A stretch of DNA of 64,000 bases. It comes from Robertmurraya korlensis (GTDB lineage Bacteria > Bacillota > Bacilli > Bacillales > Cytobacillaceae). The notes beneath the pieces are model-generated. The model searched no databases. It saw nothing but the letters and a program-made list of their open reading frames with translations, and was not told where the DNA came from. The stretch spans positions 62,001-126,000 of the forward strand of contig NZ_JAMBNS010000002.1 in NCBI RefSeq assembly GCF_023715225.1, in the 5' to 3' direction. A program made the position numbers and the translations under genes. This document shows positions 36,711 to 46,200 of this stretch, in pieces (position 1 is the stretch's first letter; the number at the start of each line of letters is the position of its first letter).

Positions 36711-36863
36711 GTTTTTTAACTGATTTGCCTTAGCTTTATGATATTCCCATTTTATTATTAGCTCTCTTTTCAGCTCATCATCCAAACAACTTTCCACTAA
36801 CAAAAAATGATAGTTCATTCGAAAATTGTGCCAACTATACAGTATCTTAGATATTAACGTCAT
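36690..36863 (-). CDS. Small hypothetical protein (57 residues)
   Basis: I do not recognise this short frame with confidence. The ATG at 36863 is preceded by GATAGGAGCGG at good spacing. The 57-residue product is charged and probably helical: MTLISKILYSWHNFRMNYH, then VESCLDDELKRELIIKWEYH and a Lys-rich tail. Codon use looks normal for the window. Its last 7 codons overlap the sstT terminator, which is unusual but allowed for convergent genes. It could be spurious; the ribosome site and residue composition favour a real gene. Confidence 0.5.
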   Translation of the reverse strand: MTLISKILYSWHNFRMNYHFLLVESCLDDELKRELIIKWEYHKAKANQLKNNPHSLS

Positions 36864-36935
36864 ATGTACCGCTCCTATCCTAGATTAACGTGTTGGACTT
36901 TACCCACATCTTAGGAATATTAAACACGACAAGCA

Positions 36936-37043
36936 TTACTTTGAAATAAATTTAATAATCCCAAAAATCCCTATCCATATTGGAAGACTAATCACTAAAG
37001 CCCACGTAAATCCTTTAGCAAAATTCCCTTCATGTTCTTCCAT
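36936..37043 (-). CDS. Small single-pass membrane protein (35 residues)
   Basis: An ATG at 37043 with TGGATGTGAT upstream (8 of 10 matches to AGGAGGTGAT) opens a 35-residue frame. It encodes a short polar start (MEEHEGNFAKGF) and one hydrophobic helix (WALVISLPIWIGIFGIIKFI), ending SK. The size and layout are those of small membrane peptides common in Bacillus. Function unknown. It precedes the 57-residue gene by 72 bases in the same direction. Confidence 0.55.
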   Translation of the reverse strand: MEEHEGNFAKGFTWALVISLPIWIGIFGIIKFISK

Positions 37044-37104
37044 TGTAATCACATCCACTTTTTATTCTTTATGACCAAAATAGTGGAGAATTAAACAAAA
37101 TAAA

Positions 37105-37130
37105 GCTACGTTCCTAATTAGAAACGTAGC
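37105..37130 (-). terminator. Terminator after the ribose-type ABC operon
   Basis: An 8-bp stem, GCTACGTT / AACGTAGC (extendable), followed on the minus strand by TTTATTTTGTTT, downstream of the permease gene. Confidence 0.8.
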
Positions 37131-37166
37131 ATGTACCCTTTTCTACAACCATTATTTCATCCATTC

Positions 37167-38147
37167 TTAATTTTTACTACGTAGTCGATCAAGAAGAACA
37201 GCGATGACGATGACTATCCCTTTTACGACTTGTTGCCAGTAATAATCTACGTTAAGTAAGGTCATTCCATTTGTAAGTACAGCCACAATTAGCACTCCAA
37301 TAATGGTACCTTGTATTCTTCCGCGTCCTCCTACAAAACTAGTCCCACCTAGAACGACTGCTGCTATCGCATCCAGTTCAAACGCGATACCTACCATTGG
37401 CTGTCCTGAAAATAAGCGCCCTGCCATAACAACTCCACTAATACCTGCTAGTAATCCACTAATTGAATAGACATTAATTAATGTTCGATTCACTTTAATT
37501 CCTGTTAGATGTGCAGCCTCTTCATTGCCCCCAATTGCATAGACATGACGTCCAAACATGGTATATTTCAAGATAACAAACATGATGAAATAAACAATGG
37601 CCATGATATAAATCGGAGTAGGTATACCAAATATTTCACCTGCTCCAATAAACTTGAACTTTTCTGATGCTAAAACTACTGGATAACCACCTGTTATGAC
37701 ATAAGCCAATCCTCTTAAGTATGTCATGCTACCAAGTGTGACAATAAAAGCAGGTAGTTTCGGTACCGCTGTTAAATAACCGTTAATCGCCCCAGCCACA
37801 TAACCAACACCAGCTCCAGCTAACATTGCTAAACCAACAGGAGCTCCTGCGTTTGATAGTAAAACAGATATAACACCACTTAAAGCAAGAGTTGATCCAA
37901 CAGATAAATCTATCCCACCTGTTAAAATAACTACCGTCATTCCAGCAGCCAGGATTGCGGTAATCGAGCTTTGCTTCAATACGTTTAATATATTACTTGA
38001 ATCTGTGAAATTTGGTGCAATCACACTCATAACTGCGATTAATAAAGCAAGAATGATTAACATGCCCAGTTGATTAAATACTTGTTTGGAACGATCCTTG
38101 AATGTAACTACTGTTGGATTAGTAGATTGTACATTTATATTCATCAT
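37167..38147 (-). CDS. ABC permease of the ribose (CUT2) type
   Basis: A 326-residue membrane subunit like RbsC. It has about 8-10 hydrophobic segments, the segment VILTGGIDLSVGSTLALSGVI near 80-100, and the cytoplasmic loop HVYAIGGNEEAAHLTGIKV near 205-225. It overlaps the ATPase stop by 4 bases. The transporter imports a pentose, another monosaccharide or autoinducer-2-like compound. No kinase, mutarotase or regulator gene is present to decide among these. Confidence 0.88.
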   Translation of the reverse strand: MMNINVQSTNPTVVTFKDRSKQVFNQLGMLIILALLIAVMSVIAPNFTDSSNILNVLKQSSITAILAAGMTVVILTGGIDLSVGSTLALSGVISVLLSNAGAPVGLAMLAGAGVGYVAGAINGYLTAVPKLPAFIVTLGSMTYLRGLAYVITGGYPVVLASEKFKFIGAGEIFGIPTPIYIMAIVYFIMFVILKYTMFGRHVYAIGGNEEAAHLTGIKVNRTLINVYSISGLLAGISGVVMAGRLFSGQPMVGIAFELDAIAAVVLGGTSFVGGRGRIQGTIIGVLIVAVLTNGMTLLNVDYYWQQVVKGIVIVIAVLLDRLRSKN

Positions 38148-39700
38148 TTAACCTCTCCTGTAGCATAGTACATGATTTTTTCCTGTGTGGCTTCCGCATG
38201 AGTCAGTTCGGCTCTTAGTCTGCCTTCGTGCATCACTATGATCCGATCACTTACTCCAAGTATTTCGGGTAATTCAGAAGAAATCATCAATACAGCAAGT
38301 CCTTTTTCAGCTAGTTGATTAATAATCTTATGAATTTCAGTTTTCGCACCTATATCTACCCCACGTGTAGGCTCGTCGAGCAGAAGTACCTTTGGACCAA
38401 TGGAAAGCCATTTTGCTATAACGACTTTCTGTTGATTTCCACCGCTAAGGCCCATTACATTTTGTTCTTTTGATGAAGTTCTGACTCCAAGTTCCTGGAT
38501 ATAGCGATCTGCTTCACGGTTGATTTTCTTGTATTGCAAAATCCTAAATTTACGGTACTGGAAGTATTGTGCCATCATGATATTTTCTTTGACTGATAGA
38601 TTTGGTAATAAACCCTGTTCCTTCCTGCTTTCCGGTACGTGGGCGATTCCTAGCTTTATTGCATCAATAGGATTCTTTATTTGAACCAAGTTGCCTTCTA
38701 TGATTATTTCGCCCTCAGACAATTCTGATAATCCAAAGATGGTTCTCACCAGTTCGGTTCGACCAGCTCCAACAAGTCCAGCTAGACCAACAATTTCCCC
38801 AGGATAAATTTTCAACGAGACATTTTTCACGATCTTTTTGTCTGAGACACCTTTCAACTCGAGTACTGGTTGTTGATTTTTCTTTTCTGTATCATTTTCG
38901 CTTCTCTTTCTCACAAACAGCTCATTTAATTCTCGTCCTACCATAAGTTTTACTAGATGAGTAGGATTTGTTTCCGAGATTGGACCGCTTGTGACCATGC
39001 GACCGTCTCGAAGTACGGTAAAACGATTGGAAATTTTAAAAATTTCGTCCATTCGGTGGGAAATGTAAACAATCGCCACACCTTTTCTTTTTAATTCATC
39101 TATGATGGTAAAAAGCTTCTCTATTTCTTTATCTGTAAGAGAGGCGGTTGGTTCGTCCATGATTAATATTTCTGAGTTAAGTGATAATGCACGAGCAATC
39201 TCAACCATTTGTTGTTGAGCCACACTTAATGAACTTACATCGGCTCGAGGATCCAATGAAGAACCAATGGAAGTTAAGATTTTTTCAGCTTTTTCATAAA
39301 TATCATTCCATTTGATTAAACCCATTCTATTTTTCTTTAACGAGGTACCCATCAATATATTTTCTCCAATTGATAGGTTGGGCGATAAGCTTATCTCTTG
39401 ATGAATCACACTTATGCCTTTACTTCTAGCATCCATGGGATGATTCCACCGCACATCTTCCCCTTTGTAGATGATCGATCCACCATCAGGCTGGTACACA
39501 CCTGCCATTATTTTCATTAAGGTAGATTTCCCTGCACCATTCTCACCCATTAATGCATGAACTTCCCCTTTAAATAGTTCAATATCAACGTTTTGTAACA
39601 CCTTCACGCCAGAAAACTGCTTTGCCACGCCCTTCATACTCATAATAGGTTGTTCATTTTTAGACGGATGCTGCATTTGTTGCTTTTTCGTTTCGTTCAT
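38144..39700 (-). CDS. ABC ATPase of the ribose (CUT2) type
   Basis: A 518-residue double ATPase like RbsA. The first domain has Walker A GENGAGKST (near 55) and signature LSVAQQQMVEIAR with Walker B ILIMDEPTASLT. The second has a degenerate P-loop, AGLVGAGRTELV (Arg in place of Lys-Ser/Thr), signature LSGGNQQKVVIAKWL and VLLLDEPTRGVDIGAK. The asymmetric second site is normal for this family. The ribosome site is GGGAGGGG. Confidence 0.92.
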   Translation of the reverse strand: MNETKKQQMQHPSKNEQPIMSMKGVAKQFSGVKVLQNVDIELFKGEVHALMGENGAGKSTLMKIMAGVYQPDGGSIIYKGEDVRWNHPMDARSKGISVIHQEISLSPNLSIGENILMGTSLKKNRMGLIKWNDIYEKAEKILTSIGSSLDPRADVSSLSVAQQQMVEIARALSLNSEILIMDEPTASLTDKEIEKLFTIIDELKRKGVAIVYISHRMDEIFKISNRFTVLRDGRMVTSGPISETNPTHLVKLMVGRELNELFVRKRSENDTEKKNQQPVLELKGVSDKKIVKNVSLKIYPGEIVGLAGLVGAGRTELVRTIFGLSELSEGEIIIEGNLVQIKNPIDAIKLGIAHVPESRKEQGLLPNLSVKENIMMAQYFQYRKFRILQYKKINREADRYIQELGVRTSSKEQNVMGLSGGNQQKVVIAKWLSIGPKVLLLDEPTRGVDIGAKTEIHKIINQLAEKGLAVLMISSELPEILGVSDRIIVMHEGRLRAELTHAEATQEKIMYYATGEVK

Positions 39701-39730
39701 TGCTGCCCCTCCCTACATTACATTTAGTGT

Positions 39731-39763
39731 AAACATAGTGCTCAATATTAGAGCACTATGTTT
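39731..39763 (-). terminator. Stem-loop between the binding protein and ATPase genes
   Basis: A perfect 13-bp stem, AAACATAGTGCTC / GAGCACTATGTTT, loop of 7, without a long T tract. Likely a partial terminator or mRNA stabiliser favouring the binding protein. Confidence 0.65.
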
Positions 39764-39788
39764 ATCATTTCATTCCGAGGGGTATGGA

Positions 39789-40760
39789 TTACCACCCACT
39801 ATATGAATCAACATTTTCTTGAGTAATGAATTCAGTAGGGATAAGAACTTCTGAGTCGACTTTTTCACCATCTATTATTTTTAATGCTAACGCTACACCA
39901 TCAATCACCATTTGATTAGGGAACTGTGCTGATGTACCTGCAAAGCTACCACCTTTTTTTAGTGCATCCACTGCAGCAGGAGCACCATCAACACTTACCA
40001 GAAAGAACTCATCTTCTCTTCCAGCTTGTTCTTGGGCAATTTGTACTCCGACAGCTTCTTCGTCATTAATGGTAAAAACGGCATCAATTTTCTTATTGGC
40101 AGATAATATTCCTTCCATTACAGTAAGCGCCTTCTCACGGTTACCTTCACCGTTTTGGTTAGCAACCACTTTAATGTCAGGATATTTGCTTATCACTTCA
40201 TTAAAGCCCTTAATTCGATCTGTTACAGCAGACACAGGTGGTCCATCAATAATGACAATATTCCCCTTGCCATCGAGTTGCTCAATAAGGTACTCGGCAG
40301 CTAATCTCCCCGCTTGAACATTATCTGACATCACAACTGTATCGATTCCACCTTCTGCAAAACCGTCAAGAGCAACAACCGGAATTCCAGCTGCTTTTGC
40401 TTGACTTACTGCACCTGCAATCCCAGCCGAATCAAATGGACTTAACAAAATGAGATCGACTTTCTTTGTAATAAAGTCTTCAATTTGAGCCGTTTGCTTT
40501 GCCAGATCATGATCTGCACTCACTGTTATGACTTCTGCATCATACTTAGCAGCAACTTCTTCAGCCCCTTTGGACATTGCTACGAAGAAGGGATTCCCTA
40601 GAGTTGGTACGGTCAACCCGATCTTCAATTGTTTTTCTTTATCATCAGTATTATTTTTATCCGTAGCATTCGTAGAAGTGCTTTCTCCATTACTACAAGC
40701 ATTTAATAAAGTTAAGAGTAATACGAATAAAATAATGTGAACTCTCTTCAAGATTTTCAT
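39789..40760 (-). CDS. Sugar-binding lipoprotein of the ribose type
   Basis: A periplasmic-binding-protein-1 fold like RbsB, made as a lipoprotein (lipobox LLNAC, Cys22). From the ATG at 40760, after TATGGAGG, it has 323 residues. An open frame upstream adds 30 residues without a ribosome site. Motifs are LTVPTLGNPFFVAMSKGAEEVA, the hinge segment DLILLSPFDSAGIAGAV, and DNVQAGRLAAEYL. The gene order here is binding protein-ATPase-permease, and B. subtilis rbs instead runs rbsRKDACB. Substrate unknown. Confidence 0.88.
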   Translation of the reverse strand: MKILKRVHIILFVLLLTLLNACSNGESTSTNATDKNNTDDKEKQLKIGLTVPTLGNPFFVAMSKGAEEVAAKYDAEVITVSADHDLAKQTAQIEDFITKKVDLILLSPFDSAGIAGAVSQAKAAGIPVVALDGFAEGGIDTVVMSDNVQAGRLAAEYLIEQLDGKGNIVIIDGPPVSAVTDRIKGFNEVISKYPDIKVVANQNGEGNREKALTVMEGILSANKKIDAVFTINDEEAVGVQIAQEQAGREDEFFLVSVDGAPAAVDALKKGGSFAGTSAQFPNQMVIDGVALALKIIDGEKVDSEVLIPTEFITQENVDSYSGW

Positions 40761-40860
40761 GGTATCAAAACCTCCATATAATAATTTTCTAGAATAATAG
40801 TCGTTTATTAAAATACAATCCTTGAAAAAAAGTCTGTTTTGCCATACCATAAAAATGAGT

Positions 40861-40884
40861 TCTAAAATTCTAAAGAATTTTAGA
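40861..40884. promoter_or_regulatory. Perfect 24-bp palindrome upstream of the ribose-type transporter
   Basis: TCTAAAATTC-TAAA-GAATTTTAGA, 100 bases upstream of the binding-protein start. It has no following T run and is AT-rich, so an operator is more likely than a terminator. No matching regulator gene is in the window. A weak cre match (ATAGAGCGCTTTCA, 12 of 14, read on the other strand) lies at 41037-41050. I see nothing else in the gap 40885-41220 beyond AT-rich sequence. Confidence 0.5.
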
Positions 40885-41284
40885 CATACTCAAATAGAGG
40901 TATGATTTAGGGGTTTTTTCCATTTGGTCGTGGGTCCCCCTGAATCGTACTTTTTTTTGCTTTTTTTTGTAAAGTAGAATAGAAATTCATTATCTAGTAG
41001 ATTTTCCTTTGTTATGTATAAGCCTCACCTCCAAAAATAGAGCGCTTTCATAAATCATTTACATTCATTCATAAACGTGGATGTTTTTGATTGTTTATGC
41101 TCATTTTTGATTATATGCCCTTTTTTACCATTTTTCAATATTAATTTTCAGAAAAGTCAAAATCAGTATTGTCTTTTTTATTTTTCTCAAATTTTAATTG
41201 ACTGAATTATTATTTATTGATAATATCTAACTTAATTCAATACAGCCGCCATGATGGTAGTGGATCAAACTATTACCGGAGCAG

Positions 41285-41348
41285 CTTCTGGAGAGACCGT
41301 ATGTATACGGCGCCGAAGGATTCACAATCTCAGGCAAAAGGACAGAAG
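41285..41348 (+). ncRNA. Glycine riboswitch aptamer
   Basis: The segment carries the conserved glycine-aptamer core in order: GGAGAGACC after the P1 strand CTTCTG, then GCCGAAGGA, ATCTCAGGCAAAAGGACAG, and the closing P1 strand CAGAAG (41343-41348). Only one complete aptamer is visible; about 50 bases upstream could form a partial partner. A terminator follows at 41392, then the ACT-domain gene. The usual targets are gcv and glycine transport genes, so the present target is notable. AGAAGAG (41344-41350) can pair with CTCTTCT (41379-41385), a possible switch helix. Confidence 0.93.
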
Positions 41349-41391
41349 AGAATGTTTGCATAATAATATTTTTGCACACTCTTCTTACCCG

Positions 41392-41419
41392 AGATTGGAG
41401 ATACTCCAATCTTTTTTTA
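41392..41419 (+). terminator. Riboswitch-controlled terminator
   Basis: A 9-bp stem, AGATTGGAG / CTCCAATCT, followed by TTTTTTTATTT, lies between the glycine aptamer and the ACT-domain gene and is the likely expression platform. Confidence 0.88.
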
Positions 41420-41446
41420 TTTCAAAAAAATAATGAGGTGGAACAA

Positions 41447-41722
41447 ATGGAAAGAAGACGTGCAGTGGTAAGTGTGATTGGAAAGGATAAGGTTGGCATT
41501 ATATCAAAAGTGACAACTATCCTCGCTGAAAATAATATGAATATTTTGGATATCAGCCAAACTATTTTACAAGACTTTTTTACCATGATGATGATTATTG
41601 ACGTGACTGGAAATGAAAATCTGTCAAAACTCCGTGACCAACTGGATTTAGTTGGGCAGGAGATGGATTTAAAAATAAACATTCAGCTTGAAGAGATTTT
41701 TCAAGCGATGCACAGAATTTAG
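41447..41722 (+). CDS. ACT-domain protein, UPF0237 family
   Basis: A 91-residue single ACT domain. It has the ligand-loop motif GKDKVGIISKVTTILAENNMNILDISQT and the usual beta-alpha-beta-beta-alpha-beta pattern. ACT domains bind amino acids; related GcvR-type proteins sense glycine. The start at 41447 follows TGAGGTGG; the open frame upstream runs into the terminator. It sits 17 bases before the UPF0210 gene, a pairing I know from many Firmicutes. Placement behind a glycine riboswitch suggests the pair handles or senses glycine or a related compound. Confidence 0.9.
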   Translation: MERRRAVVSVIGKDKVGIISKVTTILAENNMNILDISQTILQDFFTMMMIIDVTGNENLSKLRDQLDLVGQEMDLKINIQLEEIFQAMHRI

Positions 41723-41739
41723 TTAGGTGGTGACTGAAT

Positions 41740-43101
41740 ATGACAATTGCAATGGATGAAATCCTTCAGACCATACGAATGGTTCAAATGGAAAACCTTG
41801 ATATCCGAACCGTAACAATGGGAATCAGTCTCCGTGATTGTGCGGATTCCCATTTTGATAAAATGCAGCAAAATGTATTCCATAAAATTACTACTCTCGC
41901 TAAAGATTTAACGAAAGTTGCAGAGGAAACAGAAAAAGAATTTGGCGTTCCTATTATTAATAAGCGTATTTCTATTACCCCGATTGCTGAAATCCTAGGA
42001 AGTGCAACCGTGGAACAAACGGTGGAACTTGCAAAAACTCTTGATCTTGCAGCAAAGCAATTGGGTGTAGATTTTATCGGAGGATTCTCTGCCCTGGTTC
42101 ACAAAGGATTTTCTAAAGGTGATGAGACCCTACTTAAAGCTTTGCCAGAAGCTCTTAGTGTTACAGAGCGTGTTTGCTCCTCAGTTTCAGTGGCCACTAC
42201 TCGCACCGGTATCAATATGGATGCGGTTAGACAGTTAGGATATGTTATCAAAGAAGCGGCCGAGCGGACAAAGGATCAAAATGGAATCGCTTGTGCTAAG
42301 CTGGTCGTATTTTGTAATCCGGTAGAAGATAACCCTTTTATGGCAGGAGCTTTTCATGGAGCTGGAGAAGGCGAAGCGGTTATTAACGTTGGCGTTAGCG
42401 GTCCTGGTGTCGTATTGAACGCATTAAAAAAACACCCACAAGCTGATCTTGGAGAAGTGTCTGATATTATTAAAAAAACAGCGTTTAAAATTACACGAGC
42501 AGGTGAGCTTATTGGTAGAGTGGTAGCCAAGCGTCTCGATATTCCGTTTGGAATTATGGACCTCTCTTTGGCTCCTACCAACGCCATTAATGATAGTGTA
42601 GCAGAAATCTTAGAGGAAATAGGTCTTGAGCGCGTGGGTACTCATGGAACGATCGCAGCCTTGGCCCTCATGAATGATGCAGTAAAAAAAGGTGGAGCGA
42701 TGGCCAGTTCTTATGTTGGTGGATTAAGCGGAGCTTTTATCCCCGTCAGTGAAGATAATGGAATGATTCGAGGAATTATCGACGGTGCTTTAAGTTTATC
42801 AAAGCTTGAAGCAATGACATGCGTCTGTTCAGTTGGACTTGATATGATTGCCATTACAGGAGATGTTACCCCTGCTACTCTATCCGCAATGATTGCAGAT
42901 GAAGCGGCCATCGGAATGATTAATAAAAAAACAACCGCAGTAAGGGTCATCCCTGTACCTGGAAAACAAGAAGGAGAAATGGTTGAATTTGGAGGACTTC
43001 TTGGGAGAGCACCGGTTATGGGGGTAAATCCATTCAGCTCACAAAATATGATTAATCGAGGCGGAAGAATTCCCGCACCGTTACAAGCACTGATTAATTA
43101 A
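41740..43101 (+). CDS. UPF0210 (DUF711, PFL-like) protein
   Basis: A 453-residue cytoplasmic protein of the UPF0210/DUF711 family. The N-terminus is [30 protein letters not shown]; further on come [26 protein letters not shown] and [20 protein letters not shown] at the end. The fold is related to pyruvate formate-lyase, but I see no glycyl-radical motif at the C-terminus, so a PFL reaction is not expected. Function is not established. Cotranscribed with the ACT gene under a glycine riboswitch. Confidence 0.9.
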   Translation: MTIAMDEILQTIRMVQMENLDIRTVTMGISLRDCADSHFDKMQQNVFHKITTLAKDLTKVAEETEKEFGVPIINKRISITPIAEILGSATVEQTVELAKTLDLAAKQLGVDFIGGFSALVHKGFSKGDETLLKALPEALSVTERVCSSVSVATTRTGINMDAVRQLGYVIKEAAERTKDQNGIACAKLVVFCNPVEDNPFMAGAFHGAGEGEAVINVGVSGPGVVLNALKKHPQADLGEVSDIIKKTAFKITRAGELIGRVVAKRLDIPFGIMDLSLAPTNAINDSVAEILEEIGLERVGTHGTIAALALMNDAVKKGGAMASSYVGGLSGAFIPVSEDNGMIRGIIDGALSLSKLEAMTCVCSVGLDMIAITGDVTPATLSAMIADEAAIGMINKKTTAVRVIPVPGKQEGEMVEFGGLLGRAPVMGVNPFSSQNMINRGGRIPAPLQALIN

Positions 43102-43173
43102 TTTTTAGAATTAGGAAAATAACAGTTTTTTCAAATTTTCCATACGTCGAGATTCTCTAGTAGAAAAAAAATC

Positions 43174-43196
43174 CCACCTTCATATATTGAAGGTGG
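43174..43196. terminator. Bidirectional terminator between UPF0210 and jetC
   Basis: A perfect 9-bp stem, CCACCTTCA / TGAAGGTGG, with T tracts on both strands (ATTTTTTC and GATTTTTTTT), serving two converging operons. Confidence 0.9.
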
Positions 43197-43205
43197 ATTT
43201 TTTCA

Positions 43206-46200
43206 TTATGTTCCTATTGAACCGACTTCTTCTCCTTGGAATATCCGATACGCAGGAACGATGGTATCGGAGACTATTTCTTTTCCTTTTTCACGAATGA
43301 AGTCCAATTTATAGTAGGCGTCAAATCGTTGGCTGATTTCTGTTTTCACCAGTTCGGGCGGTGTGACGACGATGAATTGAAACTTTAACTTATCGGCAAC
43401 AGCAAAGATCGGGTCAAGGACATGAGTGGATGCAGCTTGTCCAAACGGATTATCACAAACTAAAGGAACCCAGCTTTGATCGGTTTCGCTTTTAACTGAT
43501 AATAGCATCATCATCATTACCATACGGGCTGAAAGCTTTTGTCCACCGCTGCCATCCGATTTTGTCTTAGAACCTTGGTTAATCGTCTGCCAAGTGGAGT
43601 AATGCTCTCTTTGCGGTTTCCCATACATAAAGGCATTATCCGTTCTCATATTATAGACAAGTAGTTCAGGATATCGATTTCTCAATGATACAAACAAAAT
43701 TTGCTCGTCACTAATAAGCTGTTTAATTTCCTGATCTAATAATCGATTATGATCATCAATCATATCAAATTGCTTTGTAATTTTATTTATGGCAGATACA
43801 AAGTGTTGCTTTAGTAACGGTTCAATATCTTCCGCCTTTTTAGGCAAGATGTCTTCTTTTAATTGGACAAGAGGGAAAGATCCTCGTTCATTTTTCAACT
43901 TCATTTTCGCAATCATGGAACGAATGGCTTCTGAAATACTCATCACTTTCATACTAGCTCGGCTAGCCCAGAAGTTTTGAGCCTTTTCTGCCCTTTCTTT
44001 GTCTCTTTCTAATTGTTCCAAGCCACTTTCTGAGAAACGCTTCATATTTTTCACAATGCTTTGAATATGCGAGTAATGCCTTGTATCCATATGCTCTAAT
44101 GTCGTAAGCACTTCATTCTTAAAACGAATCTCCCAATCTTTTCCTTCTATTGCAAGCTTTAAATTACGCAAGGATTGCTCGATTTTTGCATGCTTTTCCT
44201 GTCCTTCTTCAAGAATCTCTTGATGTTCTTCACACCAAGATAAGATGCACGCTTTCCCTTGAGTTTTTACTTTTTCTAGGTCATGATCGGTAAATGCTGC
44301 TGCATCTTCCTTTAAAACCACTGATAGAGTTAACAAGTCCCCTTCATAACTCGCAATATTGGTTTCTGTTTCTTTCTGACGTTTTTCCGTCTTCTTTACT
44401 TCATCCTTCGTTATCTTCGTTTGGTCTTTTATTTCTACTTCCTTCACTTCCAAGTCAAGGTCTTCCCATTCTTCAGGCTGCCTTTCATGCTTAGCTATCT
44501 TTTTTCCAGTCTTTTCACGTTGTTCAGTCGCATGCTGCAAGGATGTTTCAGCCACTGTTACAGCCGTTCCTTGTTCACGTTCTTCCTTTTCCGCAGCCTT
44601 CGCTTCTTTCTGTGCTGTTTGCAGTATGTTTTCTAATATACTTATCGGTTCATTAGGTTCAGAGGCTTTTTCCCACTCCTCATTGGCTGCTTTGAGTTTT
44701 TTCTCTAATTTTGTCTGCTGCTTTTGTTCAGTATCTTTCTTTGCTTGAATAACTAGTAATTCTCTAGCTTGTTCTTCTTTTGATTTTTGAAGCTGTTTCA
44801 ACTCTTCCATTCTTCCATTTATCTCTTCTAATAAATGAGTGGATAGGCTCGGAACTTCTTCACTTTGGTCTACTTTTTCATCAGGAGGAAAAGCCGCGCC
44901 TTCCATAAAGAAGCTAATCTCCTTAATATTTTGTTCGGTTGTCAGCTTCCATTCAACGTACGTATGATTCCACTTGGTTTGCAGCTCTACAATCTGTTGG
45001 TGCTCTTTGCTTAATTCTTGCTGCTGAACGACTAAGGATTCTTTTAGTTTCTGTTTTTCCTCTTTCACCCGTTTATTTTCTTGATGAAGGATTTTTTCTT
45101 TTTCAAACTCCGCTAATGTTTCCACATCTTTTGTAAGCTTTTCTATTTTTCGCTTTGTATGTTCCAATTGCTCTTTTAACTGAAGCTGTAATTCCTTTTC
45201 CTTTTCTTGCTGTATGGTGATTTCCTGTAAATTCGTTTTCTTTGTAAGAAGAGCGTTTTGTTCCTGATTTAGAGCCTTTTCGATATCAGTAGATAACTGA
45301 CCCGATAGGAACCGATCGATTTCTTTTAACATACGGCGCAAGGAGTTTTCTGTTTTTTCAACCTCAATAAGCGTATCTTTCTTTTCTTCTATTTGTTTAG
45401 CCATACTTATTTTCCAGTGGGTAAATTGATTTTTATCAGATAACAGCTCTTTCTCAGTTCCGTTAATGATGACAAAAGATGATTGTTGATTATCACTGTT
45501 CATTTCCTCACGCATAAAAATCGGAACCGGACTTTTAAACATTCTTCCTGATAGAACCTGCTGATTAATTTTTTTCCACTGATGCTGACTTACAACTAAA
45601 CCGTATGGAAGGAGCGGATACGTTAAGCAATAGTTCGCCATCTCTTCTGCACGCAATGATTGAAGAAACTGAGTACCGTAAAACACATCAATACCTGTTT
45701 TCTCGTCGATCCATTCTTTTAATTCTTTTACATCTTTATTTGCAATCCAGAAGCCCTCATCATTTAAGGAATGATCGAGCTGCGTTTCCCAAAGTTCTTT
45801 TTTAATTTGCTCCCCTTGCTGTTTGTTACCCACCAGAAGTTCTTCTATCTGTAACGAATACTTTGATAAAAGAGAGTGAGTAAACGGTGCAGTCACATCA
45901 TCCAATAAACCATGAAGCTTATCTAATAGCTTTGATTCTCTTTGCTCTTGTTCAACATTTGCTACCTTTAATTCCGTACACTTTTCTTCTGAAAACTGAA
46001 TGGATTGGACGAGCGTACCATGTGAAGAGGCTAGTGAATTTTGCTTTGCACTAGATTCTTTATCTATTGCTTGTATCTCTTCTAAGGTAGTGTTTTTGTC
46101 CTCAATTTGTTTAGTGAAAGACTCGATCATGCCCTTTAAGTCATACGTTATGCGATCACCAAACTCTTTGATGAGTGCCGCATCTTTTGATTCAAACGCA

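Noticed and set aside
37167-40760. Naming the ABC operon rbsBAC
   Set aside because: No rbsK, rbsD or rbsR is nearby and the gene order differs from rbs. The substrate is left open.
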